A DNA stretch of 64,000 nt from contig CM038919.1 of NCBI GenBank assembly GCA_021904315.1, forward strand, positions 9,424,001-9,488,000, in the 5' to 3' direction. The notes beneath the pieces were generated by a model. It searched no databases and was not told the DNA's origin. It was given only the letters and a program-made list of their open reading frames with translations. The position numbers were made by a program, and so were the translations under genes. This DNA is from Sphagnum magellanicum. Its lineage: Eukaryota; Streptophyta; Sphagnopsida; Sphagnales; Sphagnaceae. The stretch's first letter is position 1. Each line of letters starts with the position of its first letter. Below, in pieces: positions 37,201 through 51,303 of the stretch.

Positions 37201-40200
37201 TATGTAGAATCATGCTTCTTGGTTGCACAATAGGAAGGAAAAACATGGAAACTCTCTTTTTGAGTTTACCAATAATCTTGTGATCAACTAGTGGAATGAA
37301 AAAACAACAATTCTTCCTAACTATAAAGATGTTATCAAGAGGAGGAGTAGAATAAAATTTTATGAATCACATGCAACTCAGTATCTACATGTTTCACAAG
37401 AACTCATTCTTCCTTTTTGTTTTTTGCATCTTTCAATAGTTGTTCATTCATGGCTTTTGAATTTTTGATGATGCAATTTTTCTATGGTTTGATTGATAAG
37501 TAATGGAGTTTATTTCATTACATTTAATGGAACTTTGTTGCTAATGGACAAAATCAACATATTCAAAGTGGTTGTCCAAAGGTAAAAACATTGTTCATTT
37601 TTTTATGTGCTTTTGAAATGTTGTCAAAGTTGCTATGGTGGAGATCTGGGGTTCTTGAATGCTTATAATTCCATTCTAAAGACCATAAGGTTGAATCAAA
37701 GTAAATCCTCTCCCTTTTTTCATTAGAGTCATGAATTTAAATTGCAGTATGAAAAGTGATGTAAGTGGTTCATTAGTGCTAATTATCTTAAATGTGCTTG
37801 TCCACTACTTGTGTTATACTAGGTCTTTGGTTTCATTACTTTTCTTTATTTATCCAAAGCAATGTCCTCCTTTATGTCATGAATGTGTGTTTACAATGCT
37901 TAATGTGTGTTACTTAATTAGTGTTAATTACATGGTTAATTGATTATAATGATTTTCTGTTTAACAAAAGATTCCTTGATGTTAGTTCAATGTTTCCTTA
38001 CAATGTGTAATTGTGCTTAGCAGATTATTAACCAGTCCCAGACTTCAACAAAAATTAATCTATTGATTTTGGGGACCTCAAGTACTACTTTTCATGTGCT
38101 TAAATGTTTGCAATGTGTTTTGTAATGCTTAATGTGGTGTATCCTTTGGGTATTAATCATAATGATTGTGAGTATTGTTTTTTTAATATGCTTTAGGTCC
38201 ATATTGATGTATGATATCAAAATAACATGGTGTATTAACATAATTGAACTAGTGATTGTAGTTGGAGTTTTTTTACTGCATTCAAGTCAAAATATTTAGA
38301 TGTAGAAGTTGCATTCACAAAATTCCATGCTTTTAAACCTTGGTGGGTGTGTTGTTAACAACTTGGAATACATGTTGTTGTAGTTACCACCAAGAAGTTG
38401 AACTTTTTGTAATGTTGACCCAACAAACTAATGTGTCACAATTGACACTGATGTGATGACCAATGCAAAAATGGCACATCATGTCAGTTTTAACAATTCG
38501 AATTTACATTGAATTTGCAAATAATTCCCTTTACATGATAGGGAAGGATGTAAGTGCTTACTTGGTGAAAAATGAAACAATTGTATGTAGCAAAATAATG
38601 TTGGAGAAGTAGGATGGCAAAATGTAATGCTCATAAGAAGGTGATTAGCCCATTGTAGCATCGAACATCGGTCTCCACACTGATGAAGTTATTAGGACAA
38701 CCAAAGATCTAGAGGGGGATGGCAAGGTGTGTCATTGTGGTGCCCATAATGTATTATGGGTGTAATGGCTTACATGTGTCTTGACATTCCCCACTATTTG
38801 TAGTATCCAAAATGAACCAAAAAAAAAAACAATATGTATTGGAACAAGTGATGTAGCCCCATACATGATAAGTATGCCATCTAGTAGAAACCCATTTACA
38901 TCCATCATGTTTGTTTTTGGACGTTAAATTAAACACTTTATATTGGATGTCATATAGTAGTTCCAAAATGTGTATTACATAGACAAATATCAATTCATCA
39001 TTGTGAACTTTAGATTGCATAAACTTACAATAAACAAATATACTATGTTGTTTGACAATTAATGGTTAGGTCCTTGGAACACAGATCTTAAATTTTTGAA
39101 CTTGCAACATGAAGAGATGATCATTTAACAAAAAATGGAAGCCACCAAGCTTACACAATTGGGAATAAAAAATAGAGAGTGCTCACACATAATCTCCCAA
39201 TCCTCCCTAAAAACCACAAGCATATGAGCTTTTCATATTGCAAGTAAGTACATCGTTTCAAAGGTGGAGGGTATCACAAATGTGAAAAGTGTTGTTATGG
39301 TAAAACATTCAACAATGATTTTATAATCACCCAAATCACATGTGAATTCTATTTGTCTTAGTTTTAATTTAGCAGGGTGTTTTCTTCAATATTAAACTAG
39401 ACCACCACTTTACAATGTGAAAGGACACTATGGTATAAACAATTTTAGGGAAAACTAGGACTACATATAATATAGAAAGTAGTAACATGTAAAATTTCAC
39501 TCATTTTGATTTTTTTAGAAATCACATGTGGTTAATTTAAACTTGAAACATAAAATAAATTATTAAACCCATCAATACACAATTGATTGGTAGTTGTATC
39601 ATTGTTAGAAAATACACCAATATTTTTATAAACATTGATTTAGAACCCCTATTTTATAGCATATCACCATTTTTTATTAATTTTGAAAATCCATTCTTTT
39701 GATTTATAATGGTAAAAACAACACTTAGCCCACGTACATTTTCAATGGAAGAAAATTTTACAATTATAAAAGATCAAAATTTTCATCATTATAACATTAT
39801 AATGTACTAACAAATGTTTAAAAAAATTGATATGAACTTCACAACTTGAAAAGAAATTGAGAATTTTAATGAAAAAGATTCTTCTTCATAGTTGGGTTTT
39901 TTACATGTGCGAAATTTCATGGATAAATTACCACTACATCTAATCCTTTGTAGTTTTTTTGTATAATTGTAGCATTGTGACAGGCTTGTTGCAAAGTGAA
40001 AATGTACTCCAATCACTAATTAATTTGTTCATATTTGTTCCAATTTCATGATACAATGATATATTGGGATGAAAACCACTATTAATTGAAATTTTTATTT
40101 ACAAAATGTTTTCCAAACATCCACCATGATATATCAAACTTCCATAGGTATTGAAAACTGTCAAATTGTGATAGTTTTTTGTCTACACCATAATGTGTTT

Positions 40201-40658
40201 TCACCTTACAATAAAAAAAGTATGGCTTTGATTTATGCTAATTGAATTTTTTTTAATATTGACTGTTGGTAGGTAATGGTGAATTACTTGATGATGTCAA
40301 AATACATGGGCCACATGACATCTATTCCAATGTTGTAACTTTGAGTAGAAGGCATCAAACTATGTACACATCAAGACCAACAATAGGGAGAATGAGATCT
40401 CCTATTCCATGTATATAGTATCATGTGAGGTTGGGTTTCATGTCATTGCATGGACAATTGCAAATCGATAGAGATGGTTTATTCGCTCTTCAACAAACAA
40501 AATAGCACAAACATTTGATGATGTCATTTCAAAGACATGTTGGCAATACAATGTGTGAATAGCAATGTATCCAAAATACCTTGAATTGTGAAATGTATGG
40601 TGGTTACAATATTGGATAAACTAAGAAGATCATGCACCTACAAGTCCATAGTTGTGTC
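34201..40658. other. Long AT-rich stretch without a recognised gene
   Basis: Only short frames. The region 34,918-35,572 has three consecutive plus-strand frames without domains. 35,640-36,020 is almost pure A/T. No tRNA, rRNA or clean transposon ends seen. Confidence 0.5.
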
Positions 40659-40958
40659 AGTTGATTATATAGCTATAACCAACTATTGTGGTAATGCCAT
40701 TTTTTCTCAAGTTGCTTTTGTGGCAATGTAATTTTTGTTAAACTACTTTTGCTTGTTACTTTAACATACCCACTTTTTTGTTGAATTGCTTTTGCTTACT
40801 GCCTTGCTAGTTGATTATATAATTGTAACCAATTGTTGTGGTAATTTGCCATTTTGTCTCAAATTGTTTACATGGCAATGCAATTTTTAAAAAAACTACT
40901 ATTGCTTACTACTTTAATATTCCCACTTCTTTGTTGAATTACTTTTGGTTATTATGTT
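40659..40958 (+). repeat. Direct tandem duplication, 150-bp unit
   Basis: 40,659-40,808 and 40,809-about 40,958 both begin AGTTGATTATATA and share GTAACCAA-TTGTGGTAAT, GGCAATG-AATTTTT and TTTGTTGAATT-CTTTTG in the same order. Diverged by roughly a fifth, so fairly old. Confidence 0.85.
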
Positions 40959-41689
40959 AATATATCCATTGTTCACCACACAAAGCATGCCACCCAACAA
41001 TCATGGAGCACAAGCTAGGTTTGAGCCTAGTTTTTTGGACATCTTAGAATATTCCCAAATCCATCCTATCATTGAGTATTCTACAAGAAACTAAAGTTTT
41101 GCAATGTTGTAGCCTTTAGCATATAGGATGGTACGTTGATGGTGGTTGGATGAGTTCCCTTTTATATCTTCATTTTAAATCATCACAATAAGAAGAGTTG
41201 TAACACTTGATCAAACCACCAATCTTGAAAGGATACATTCACACCTTATGTAATGTAAAAGTGGTAGATTGTTGATTTGGTTGGAGCATTCCTTGTGAAG
41301 GCCATTATTTGCCCACATAAATAATTTTGCTCATTTTTTGCTCATTCTTTTGGCTTGCAAAATTATGGTATGTTTGATGTCTACTTGGGTTAGACCCTAA
41401 CTTTGTTTAAAGTTTAGATTGATGTTTGATCATTTGCATACCTATTGCCCATTGCTTGCTTTTAGGCAATTGATATTTGAATTCTCTAGTTTCTTCTCTC
41501 ATTTGATCAATTGTTTGCATGACATTTGTTAGGATACTTAGGCTAGAAGCATCTAATTAATGAAATTGCCAATAAATTGTTTAATTTAGGGTTAAATGTT
41601 TCATGGGGTTGTGCATGTTTTGACAAGTGCATCATGTCCATGGATTCATGGATTGGGCATTCTAGTTGTGTCTTTGAAGGAGAAGGCTC

Positions 41690-42320
41690 AACAACTTTGG
41701 AGGTCGAAACAAGTTGCCACCATGCCCATGTAAAGATATAGTAGGAAAGAAGGGTATTTTTGTAAGGTTGCATCTAGGGAATGGGTCAAGGATAATGTTC
41801 AACACAACAAAGACATATCTATAGACGTATTGGATAGAGAAAGGGGTCCTTATTATGGAGACCACCAACTTGTTTGATGAGGTTATTTAGAAAATGTCAC
41901 ATGAAATTTTCAATGGGATAGGATATAATGTGGGGGATTATGTTGTTGCGAAAGCTGATGACATGGAAGAACATCCATTAAATAGGTTGGGATAGTGGAT
42001 GTGGAAGGCAAAGATCACATCCATTTTCATGCATAAATTCATCGAGCATCATGACCTATTCTTTCGAGCCAAAATTTTTCAACAAATTTCAAACGTTGGA
42101 AGCCTATTTATAGTTGCACATTCTAGCATATCGCACATGTGACTGATCAAGCAAACCCCACATACATGTTCGGTGATGACATTCAACCAATTGATATTCA
42201 CAAGTTTATGGTACATCCTATTCCATGTAGGAGCAATGCAATCATTACCTTTGAGCTCACACATTTGTTAGCTTCAAGGGGCTATCCACATTTCTTAAAG
42301 TGGGTGATTTGATCTTATTG
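41690..42320 (+). pseudogene. Possible decayed coding stretch, BAH-like at best
   Basis: Frames here read MSHEIFNGIGYNVGDYVVAK.., then KFIEHHDLFFRAKIFQQI, then PTYMFGDDIQPIDIHKF. The YNVGDYVVAKADDMEE piece recalls the start of BAH domains (VGDxVyV) in chromatin proteins and DNA methyltransferases. The pieces lie in more than one frame with stops between, so it is not an intact gene. It may be a captured host fragment or part of an unrecognised element. Confidence 0.25.
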
Positions 42321-42458
42321 AAACATTGTAGGGTTGGGAGCCTTCACATGGCTAGTATCTGGGAGTAGTTAGGAAGGTGACATTCTCTACTCATCTATGC
42401 CTAGAAGGTGATGCTGATAATAGTATGGATGAAAAGTAGCTTAAGTGGGTTGTTTTAC

Positions 42459-42740
42459 AAAATGGAAGTATTTTTTTCATCCCCCTAAGTTGTGACTATT
42501 TTTGGGATGAACAATAAAGATGGGTCATTTTTTTTTTCTCTTATAAGGTTTTAATTTGAAAACCTCTTTGTATGTTCATAGAGCATGGTTGTTGGAACTT
42601 AATTTTGTTAGCTGTTGGAACAAAATGGAAGTCCCCCCCACCCCCTTTAATTGTGACTATTTCTAAGATGAAGAGTAAAGATGGGTCATTATTGTTTGAG
42701 TTGTCTTATAATGCCAATTTGTGAGAATTTATGGATCATA
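42459..42740 (+). repeat. Direct tandem duplication, 162-bp unit
   Basis: CAAAATGGAAGT starts at 42,459 and 42,621. Both copies continue with CCCCCTAA-TTGTGACTATTT, GATGAA-A-TAAAGATGGGTCATT and TCTTATAA. The second copy carries a C-rich expansion (CCCCCCCACCCCC). Confidence 0.8.
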
Positions 42741-42961
42741 AAGGCTTATTTCAAGGACTTTTATAAAGGGTTTTGCTTCAAGATTTGTGTGTTGGGGATT
42801 GTGGGCTAGGTCATGGTAAAGATTATGTTATGACCATGTGTAATGCATGGGTGCATGTGTTTGTTTGCTTTTGTGAGTTCTATAAGTTCAATTCCACTAT
42901 GTAAATTGTTGTTCAAAAGACTTAAATTTCAGCACGTGGGCAAAAGTTCAAAAAACCTTCA

Positions 42962-43836
42962 GGTGCATTCACAATAAAAAGAGCCAGTTGGCCCAAGGTG
43001 TAGGTCCTTTTTAAAGACTTTGTTTTTTCAAGTTTGAAACATGGCCTCTATTTTTGGATAGAGCCCATTATAGGATGATGATGCCAACTTCAAAAGTTTA
43101 ATTGACATGTGTTTTCATGAATTTTCAAACAATATGTAATTAAATTGATTTTTTTAATGATAAAATTTCAAGTAAATCAAATGTGTAGATTTGAAACAAA
43201 AATAAACATGTCAATATTTTTAAAAAAAAAGTGTTTCAAACCTTCAATGATACATTATACCTTGAGTTTATCAAACATACCTTTCTTTAACATCATTCCC
43301 AATGGAGTAGAACATATTTACAAAAAAAACAAGTAATCTTATATAACACATTCAATATTCATGAAATTGTAACCTTGCTTTTTCTTATATTAAAAAAAAG
43401 AATTCTTTGAAGAAGTTCTTCAAATTATGTAGTTTTAATGATCAAAAACACATTTAAACACTAAAAAAGGACTATTGTGGATAATTAAAATAAAACATAT
43501 ATTCAAAATTTTAATGATACTATGACCTCATAATCATCAATATATTATCATCCACAAATTTTCAAAATTAATGGTTTGATTTTACATAAAATAAAGGATG
43601 TTCAAAATTTTAACACCTAGTCCACATTGAATTGTCCACTTTATGACTAATGAAACATATCAAAATTGCACAAAATTCATTATGATGAAAATTCATAAGT
43701 GTATATAAACATTTTGAAAGTGATTTCATTAAATTACACTCCATACAACTCATGTAATCATTTTTCAAAATCATGGGGGTGTAAGATTTTATGTGTGTAC
43801 ATGTAATCCTTGGCTCATTTTATAATGAATGCACCC
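42962..43836. mobile_element. TIR element, about 875 bp (family 'GGTGNATTCAC')
   Basis: The left end GGTGCATTCACAATAAAAAG followed by AGCCA is matched by the inverted right end: reading inward on the minus strand from 43,836 gives GGTGCATTCATTATAAAATG followed by AGCCA. The inverted repeat is about 26 bp with a few mismatches. The first 60 bp also resemble the left end of the element at 61,571, including a shared AAGGT..AGGTCCTTTTT-AA-GACT. No coding capacity is visible; a non-autonomous DNA transposon is the simplest reading. Target duplication not resolved. Confidence 0.6.
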
Positions 43837-46800
43837 CTTTTTTTTAATTCAACTCACAAAGGACATACATATACACACAAAAATCCCTTGTTATGCCCTT
43901 CAACAACTCCCATGGGTGATGCATATACAAAGCCCCTTAAATATCCCCTTTGATAATGCATTTCAAGGGGACTTTTGTAATGAATAGTTTTTCTATAATG
44001 GATTTCTAAGTTTTTTTCATGTCTTGCAAGCGAATCTACAATAAAATGGTGGATTTCAACATGTAAAAGAATACATAGAGGGGAAACAAGAAAATTTGCA
44101 AAACATAATGGGGAATTGATGGATATTTCTAGGTTCTTAAAGGGGAACCCCAAAATTTTTATTATGCATCAATATCCAAATATTGAAATCTTGGAAGGAT
44201 TTATAATATGTGTGTTTCCATTAAATATTGTATAAATTTTTCATCCCACATTCCAACTTCAAGGCACCATCTTGTCACATCAATTTTGTTGGGCTTGGGT
44301 AGTTCATTCCCTTGTCATTTTGGTGAACACCTCAGATAAAAGGGTATTTTGTGAAGGGGTATTAATATTTTTTACACCTTATAATTATATAATATTATAA
44401 TATACAACATTATTTTAACATCCTATTTCTTATGTTAAAAAATAGTCATGGAATACTATATACTTTATTTTAGCATAAAAGTTAAATTTACATAAAAATA
44501 CATGTCATTATTTGCTAAAAACCCAAGACAATAGAATATCACATATCCACCATTAGAGATTTATTTTTTTCTACAAAAAAATTGGGGTTTCTAAATTTTG
44601 GTTTTTAAGGGGGTGGGAGGGGCAGGGGCGTGGGGATCAAATTGGCACTTTGCAACTTTTGGTTCCACAATGACATTTTTTTCTTGAGAGGATGATATTT
44701 TTAAGAACACCTTTTATATATGAATTAGTTATGAAAATAAATCTCCAAATTATTTGTAATATTTAAATTGATAATAAGAAAATTAAATATTTACTAAAGC
44801 AAGGTTTTTTCTTGTATCAACATGTTATACATAACCCTTTGTTTAGAAGTTTTCAAGCTTCCAATTGGCTTCCCCCTCATAAATCACAATGCATAACCTC
44901 TCCTTGTTAATTTTTGTCTTACTTATACATAATCTGGAAAAAAAATTGGTTATGGATTTTCTTCCATTCATAATAGAAGGTTTTACATCCACCCTTAGGG
45001 GGTTATGTAATATTATGGGTCATTTGCAAAACTTTTAAAAAAGGGTTTTGTTCGACAACCAATTACACCAAGACATTAGGTATTATAAATCATTTATCAT
45101 TTTTTCAACTTAGAATTTTTTGAGGTTCCCATTTAATTTTTTTATTAAAAAATGTTCAATGGTTGCTTGACATGTGTCCTACCACATTAATTTCACCCTA
45201 TTAGTAATCTTAAATAAAAAGTAATTGGAGCCTTTATTATAAACCCTATATTAATTAAATTGTTTCTTGCCAATAATATTCACACCTAATCTTATTTTGA
45301 AAAGTTTTAAAATTTTCATCTCCAAAGAATATATGAGACCCTTTTTTTGCATGTTAAGTGGTAATATTTGAAAGTAGCCTTCCTAGGTTGTTGGGACCTG
45401 CTTGTGTTTCAAATGCCCACCAAGTGAAGGTAACAATTTTGACAACAATTTTGCAATTGTTAGTTTTTTCTTTCTAACAAATAATGATTACAAAAGATCA
45501 CTTGTATCATTAGAAGTCTTATGCTTTTGTATTAGAGTTTATATATTTTGGCAATGGAGCAATTGGAAAATGGTTTTGCCCTTGGTGCACAAAGTAGATT
45601 TAGGTACCTATGGTCAAATTGTAAAACAATCCTAAGGTTTTCATTCATGATGATTGACATTCAGTTGAAGATTTGGGGGGATTGTAATTAGGTGACCAAC
45701 AATGGGGTTCACATTACGCCTAACCAATTGGTCTTTTCAACTTAGAATGAAGGTGTCTATTCACATGGTGTATTATATTGCAATGTTTCTTACATGGTTA
45801 TTTGGTTTAATAGGACCTTAACCTTCAATAGGGGGGTGGTTTAGGTATGATGCATTGGTTAAGGTGTTTATAAGTTATTTTGTCTAATATGTGGACAACA
45901 ATAGGTGTAGGTGCCAATATGGTAGTGCATGATATTTGTTAGGAATGTTAGTTTAGCTCCTTGGTTAGGTCTTAATTAATTGAGGGCAAACTATGACAAT
46001 TTTAAATGTTCATATACTTGAACCCAATAGTTCAAGGGGGACAAAATGAGGTCTTTTCACAACTTCCACCACGTAGTTGTTTTGCAAATGTTTGTACAAT
46101 TCACCATTAAACAACGCAAAGATTGTACCTATTCTTAATAACCAAATTATACTAGGGGTTGTGAAATCAATGGCTGAAAATCATGACCTTCTAACCTTAT
46201 AAAGTTTGGGCAACCATGTTGCTCTTGTTAAAACTATGGCTTAAATATTGTACCACCTTTCACATGGAGGTAACAGTGTTAATATACACTAAGAAATTAG
46301 TCAACCATAGTTAGTTGCCAAAATAAATGCCTTTTTTTTGGAAAAAGAAATATGAGCATGAAAAAGCATGAGAAAGGTCATAGAACTCATATACCAATCT
46401 TTTTGAAAGGGCTCAAATTCGAAGAAAAGTCTTGGTTCAATTTCGAACACTCAATGAAGACATCCATGCCATATCAAACCAATGTCAAAAGCAATTAAAG
46501 CATGGAACCATTACTAGAAACATGTTAGAAATCATGTTTAAGAGCCACAAGTACTCTGCAACAGCTAGTGGGAAAAATACACAAATGAGCATATGGTAAC
46601 CCAATTAGCATGGTGGATTCAATTAGTGAAATCAAACTTGAATTTCAACATACTCAAATCCAAATTACATCAACAAATTCTTGATCTTGGGTCACAGTGA
46701 ATCATACTTTTGATTCCATAATAACAGCGTCCTAGAATTAATATAGATCATGACATTCCATAAGACAATTTACTCTGATTTTCCACATTAGAAATCTTTC

Positions 46801-49037
46801 CCTAATCCCATATTGGTTACTAGATAAAACGCTGCTAAGGTAACTGGGTTTGCATGCAAAATAACAGCTAGTGAGATTGATAACCCATCGTGTTCATTGG
46901 ATTTATTGGATTTTCTCTTCCCAAGTCATGCTGAAGAGTATTGCAACTGTATCTGCTTTGCACCCGATCACAGATTTGAGGGTTCAACTAATGAGCAAGG
47001 CAACCACTGATTCATGAGCATGCTGGAAGGCATTGCATAATTAGGCAGCCATCACACCTCTTGTGCCCACACCCTAGTTTAGCAGCTCTACTTGACCTCA
47101 TCATCTAGACTAGTTGCTGCAGAATAAGTAAATAAGATCATTCACAGAGACTCTACTATTCCAAGGTTTTTTTTTTCAATTTTGTGAGATTGAAAATTTG
47201 ACAAATTTTTCCGAAAAAATAGAAAAATCAATCAAATTTATGGTAGAACATTTTCCAAATGTTTTGGTCATAAAAATGACAAATTTTGTCAAATAAAAAA
47301 TACTGCTTTACTCTTACATAGGTATAATATATGCTGGTTGGTGTTCAATTCAGGCCCCAGTTCATCACCAGAATTGTACCCAGGGAGCATATTAACAAAG
47401 CTGGAATTTCTTGATGTTTAACAGTTTTAGGAGATAGCAAGTTTTATGTTAAAATGTTGATTTTCACACTCATGGAAGTGGTTAGAATGTTGGGGAATGG
47501 ATTTATTAGACTGGCGGAATTGGTTTACTCTAATCAACTTAAGAGTCATGTTGATGTTTCCCAGTGGTGGTGATTTTTTCGATATGAATAAATTAGTGGA
47601 TTTTTGAGAGATCCCAGATTTCCAACACAACCAACCCACAAATATAGCATGGTGGTTTGGAATGGATGTGAACTATTTGGTGGAACTGATACTAAGGAAT
47701 TTGAGTAAGAAGTGGATCTTTGTAAGAACAAATTGGAATTTGTACAAGGCTAGATTTTCATCATGGGTTTTTGGGTGGGTGTTGACAGATAAATTGGAAG
47801 GCAAAATAATTTAGATCCCAGATCCACCAAAATTAATTAATTTTATATGTACAATAAAAAAATAAAGTCAATTGCACAAATGTGATTGTTGCCTAGTCCT
47901 GTGGGCAACCTAATCAGAGAAAGCTTTCCCACTCTTACAATAACTGACTTCAACTACCTACCCTAAGGTCAGTTTTGTCATTAAATTTAAATCCTCAAAA
48001 TAGTGAAATGAAAATTTGTGAAAAATATGAAGTTGAAAATCATCATAGTTATGATAGGCTACACTCTGAATAATTTCACTACTCTTTTCACAATATTATA
48101 GTAAATGATTGAAAAAATGTATAATTTCAAAATTAAAAAAACGATTCATTCATTTTTTGAAAAAAATAATTGTTATTTGTTTTGTCAATGTGTAAACTGA
48201 CCCTAGTAGTCTAGGGTAGTATAGGCTGACACATGCAATTCTCCAAAATGACCTCTCAAAAATGACCTTAGTTTTACAAAAGTCCTAATTGAAAATATCT
48301 GATTTAATGGAATGGCCAAGCCCCCTGCCCATTATTATGTTGGGCAAGGTTCCAGGCAAGCCCTTTAGAGCAAGCTAAGTTACGCACCCAGCATAATGGG
48401 CAACAGTGATGCCATTCCATGGTAGACTCTAAGACGTCAAGAATACAAATTAATATTATATAATCTTTATTTTGGAGTATGTGCATTAGTTGAACAAACT
48501 AATTATACATTTTATTGGTTTTTGGTTTAGTTGCGTGTAATGGAGATGGAACCAGACCTTGTCTTAAATTGGATTGACTCTAAAAAAAATTTGTGAAAAT
48601 ATTTAGAATCAAAAAATTTACAAATCCAAAAAACTAATGTCAAAACCAGGTCAGAAGTCCCATCCAAAACAACAACAACCCAACCACAAAAAAAAAAAAA
48701 AACCCCAAAAGAAGTTAAAAGTGAGATCGAAGGTTCCTTTTGAAATCAAGAACTTGACAACACTAATCTTGATGTTAAGGATGGAAATGAATTGTTGATG
48801 GAAAAAGTGTGTAAGAAGCCCAGATTTTGGAGTTCTCTTCAATTACCTTTTGCAAGGAGAACAATAATTGTTGATTCAACTCTAGCTTCAACATAGAGTT
48901 AGTTTAAGAACAGTCTATGATCCCTAAAGTTCACAGGCTAGAGACAATAGGAAGCTCTTGTGCAATGTTCCTAATCTATGGAAAGGGGTGTTTGCATGGT
49001 AGGGTGAACCCAAAAACTATCACAGTGTTATAATTTT
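43837..49037. other. AT-rich DNA without a recognised gene
   Basis: No domain-bearing frame on either strand. 46,700-47,140 is less AT-rich but shows no gene. 47,165-47,300 carries the second copy of the repeat described at 14,060. Confidence 0.5.
44609..44635 (+). other. Predicted G-quadruplex tract
   Basis: Five G-runs of 3-5 separated by 1-3 bases (G5-T-G3-A-G4-CA-G4-CGT-G4), the densest G4 motif in the window. It sits alone in AT-rich DNA. Confidence 0.75.
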
Positions 49038-49051
49038 CACTACAAGAAAAA
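49038..49051 (+). mobile_element. Single CACTA-type terminus
   Basis: CACTACAAGAAAAA is a typical En/Spm (CACTA) terminal inverted repeat. The partner end was not found in the following 1.5 kb, so this may be a remnant or chance. Confidence 0.3.
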
Positions 49052-51180
49052 ATTGAACAATTTAGGAATATAAATTTAAAAAAGTTTAATGATCAAAACA
49101 TGTAATTAAACATAGGTCACATCTTAAGATATCATTATGTTATGAAATCTGATGCAATAATCTTTTGGAATATATTTGTAACATAAAGTCATTTGTCGCA
49201 AAATGATTGTTTTAAAAATTGAAATTAATTTTTTTTAAATTAATTTTTTTCAATAAAATCTTACACATCAATATATATATATATATACAAAGAATAATTG
49301 TATATCAAAGTTTTTTCAATTTGATTTAAATTATTATTATTTTTGACATTAAAATATGAAAGATTTAAGATTAATTATATTTTCTTTGACTCTTATTAGT
49401 GTGTTTTCATCCAAATGTGTTAGGTGTTATTTTTATATCCACAAAATTAAAATATAAATATTTAATTAATAAAAAAACTATAACACTATCAAATATGATG
49501 TTTTAAGCAAATTTTTATAATGTGATTAGTGCACATTTACTTATAGAAACAAAAGTGAAACAATTTGATAATCATGATCATCTTAACTTATTTCATATTA
49601 AAAGTCAAAATCAAGTACATTCAATTTTTAACAAAATAAACGAACTTTAAGTTGTGATATTTTTAATAATTTTTGTACATCTAGATCTGATTACATTTGT
49701 GTGCACCATAGCATGTAAACACCCAACAACAATTGCCCACCAAATTTGAAATGCAAGAAAGTCGACTTCTTGTGAGACTTCTTGTGATCCTTGTGGCATC
49801 AAGTTGTGACAGTTAGTGCCAGTTGATTCCTAGAGGGCTAAGATTAGCCAAAACATATTGGCAAACTATCCCTTTTGTGGTCTTGCAGTTCTTGAATTGA
49901 CCACTCATAATTCTAGCTATGCCCAAGGGCAAAAATGGCCTGGGAGATTGCTTTTGCATTCTTGTATCATCTTAAGTCTCCGCCCTCACTCCACCTGCAC
50001 ATGGGATGCTCTCAATTTTGAACAAATTCATGCTTGTTCAACAAGAGATTGTCGGAAAGGTTAAAAAGATTTAGTTACCTTTGGTCTTTGCAGGCAGCAC
50101 ATTATAATACACTTGGATTGATGGCAATGATTTGGTTGTCAATACGAACAAGTGGCATAGAACTTGAATCGAAAGAGCAATCTTGGATGGTCTACTAGAC
50201 TACGGTAGACTAATATGATAACATGTGCCATATTACTTGTTAAGATTTGTCCTCAAGATGAAGGTAGGCCTTTGATAGGTTTGACAAAAGTGTTGAGCCC
50301 CCACTATGTTATATGTGTGAGAGATGGATGTAATATAAGGTGATGTTATTAACCACCCATTGGTTTCATTAAAGTGGTAGGTTTTTGTTTCTATCGGGCT
50401 GGGGTTGGATGTTCTTTGATCCGTGTTCTTGTTTCCTTTTTGAAATGGATTCTTTCCATTTGTCCCCAAAAAGACCAAAATTGTGAATTACCTAACTTGG
50501 CACATCCCCACGATCCTTAATGAAAATGCAATTCTAGATTATCAGCTTAATGTGGTTAGCACCATACATATTCCTCATAAATCCAAAACCAAACATTGAA
50601 AAGAATATAGGTTTGGATTCATTTGTGAAATACAAAACTAGTGGAAAAGCCCTTTTTTATAAGATTGATCAAACATTTGACATAATATGTTCTCCATGGT
50701 AAAAGTGAGCATTGAAAGGACACATCTACATACATTAAGCTAGGTGTTTGTTTGATGTGGTCATACCTTAACCTGAGGGTATGTAGATGAGTGAGTGGGT
50801 AGGAAGGTTGGGGGGTGGGTTAGGGGTGAATGTTGTAGGTAAGTAGGTACATCAGGGTTAGTTGGTAGGATGAAAATGAAGGGTAGTATTTTGAATTTTG
50901 AAACCAGGGGTAAGTGAGCTCAAATTTTTTATTTATTTTAATACAAAGCTAATAAAATTATTTATAATTAAAATAAATTTATAATTTAAAAAAAGAAAAG
51001 AAAAATGATATTAATTAACCAAGTTGGTTCTTAAATTTTATATTACTTTTCTTTCATTCAATCTTATTATGGCTAGTTGAAATTATTTGTTAGATCCTGT
51101 ACAGTAATTGCTGAAGTACATGGAGAATAATAAATAATGCCCAGGTGGGGGGAAAATAACAAAATAAAAATAAAAATGGA
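49052..51180. other. AT-rich intergenic DNA before the thioesterase gene
   Basis: No gene recognised. Contains a (TA)n tract near 49,270 and a G-rich stretch at about 50,797-50,826 (GGGTAGG...GGGGGGTGGGTTAGGGG). The last 120 bp are the likely promoter/5' leader of the thioesterase; no clear TATA box assigned. Confidence 0.45.
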
Positions 51181-51303
51181 AATGTATTGCATCATGAATA
51201 TTGCAAGAGACACACCAACTTTGTTCCCTGCAACTCACAAGACGAAGAAGAAGAAGAAGAAGAAGAAGAAAAACAAGCTTGTTGCAGTGAAATCAATCAA
51301 TCC

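Noticed and set aside
49038-50560. A full CACTA element starting at 49,038
   Set aside because: No matching inverted end or 3-bp target duplication was found downstream.
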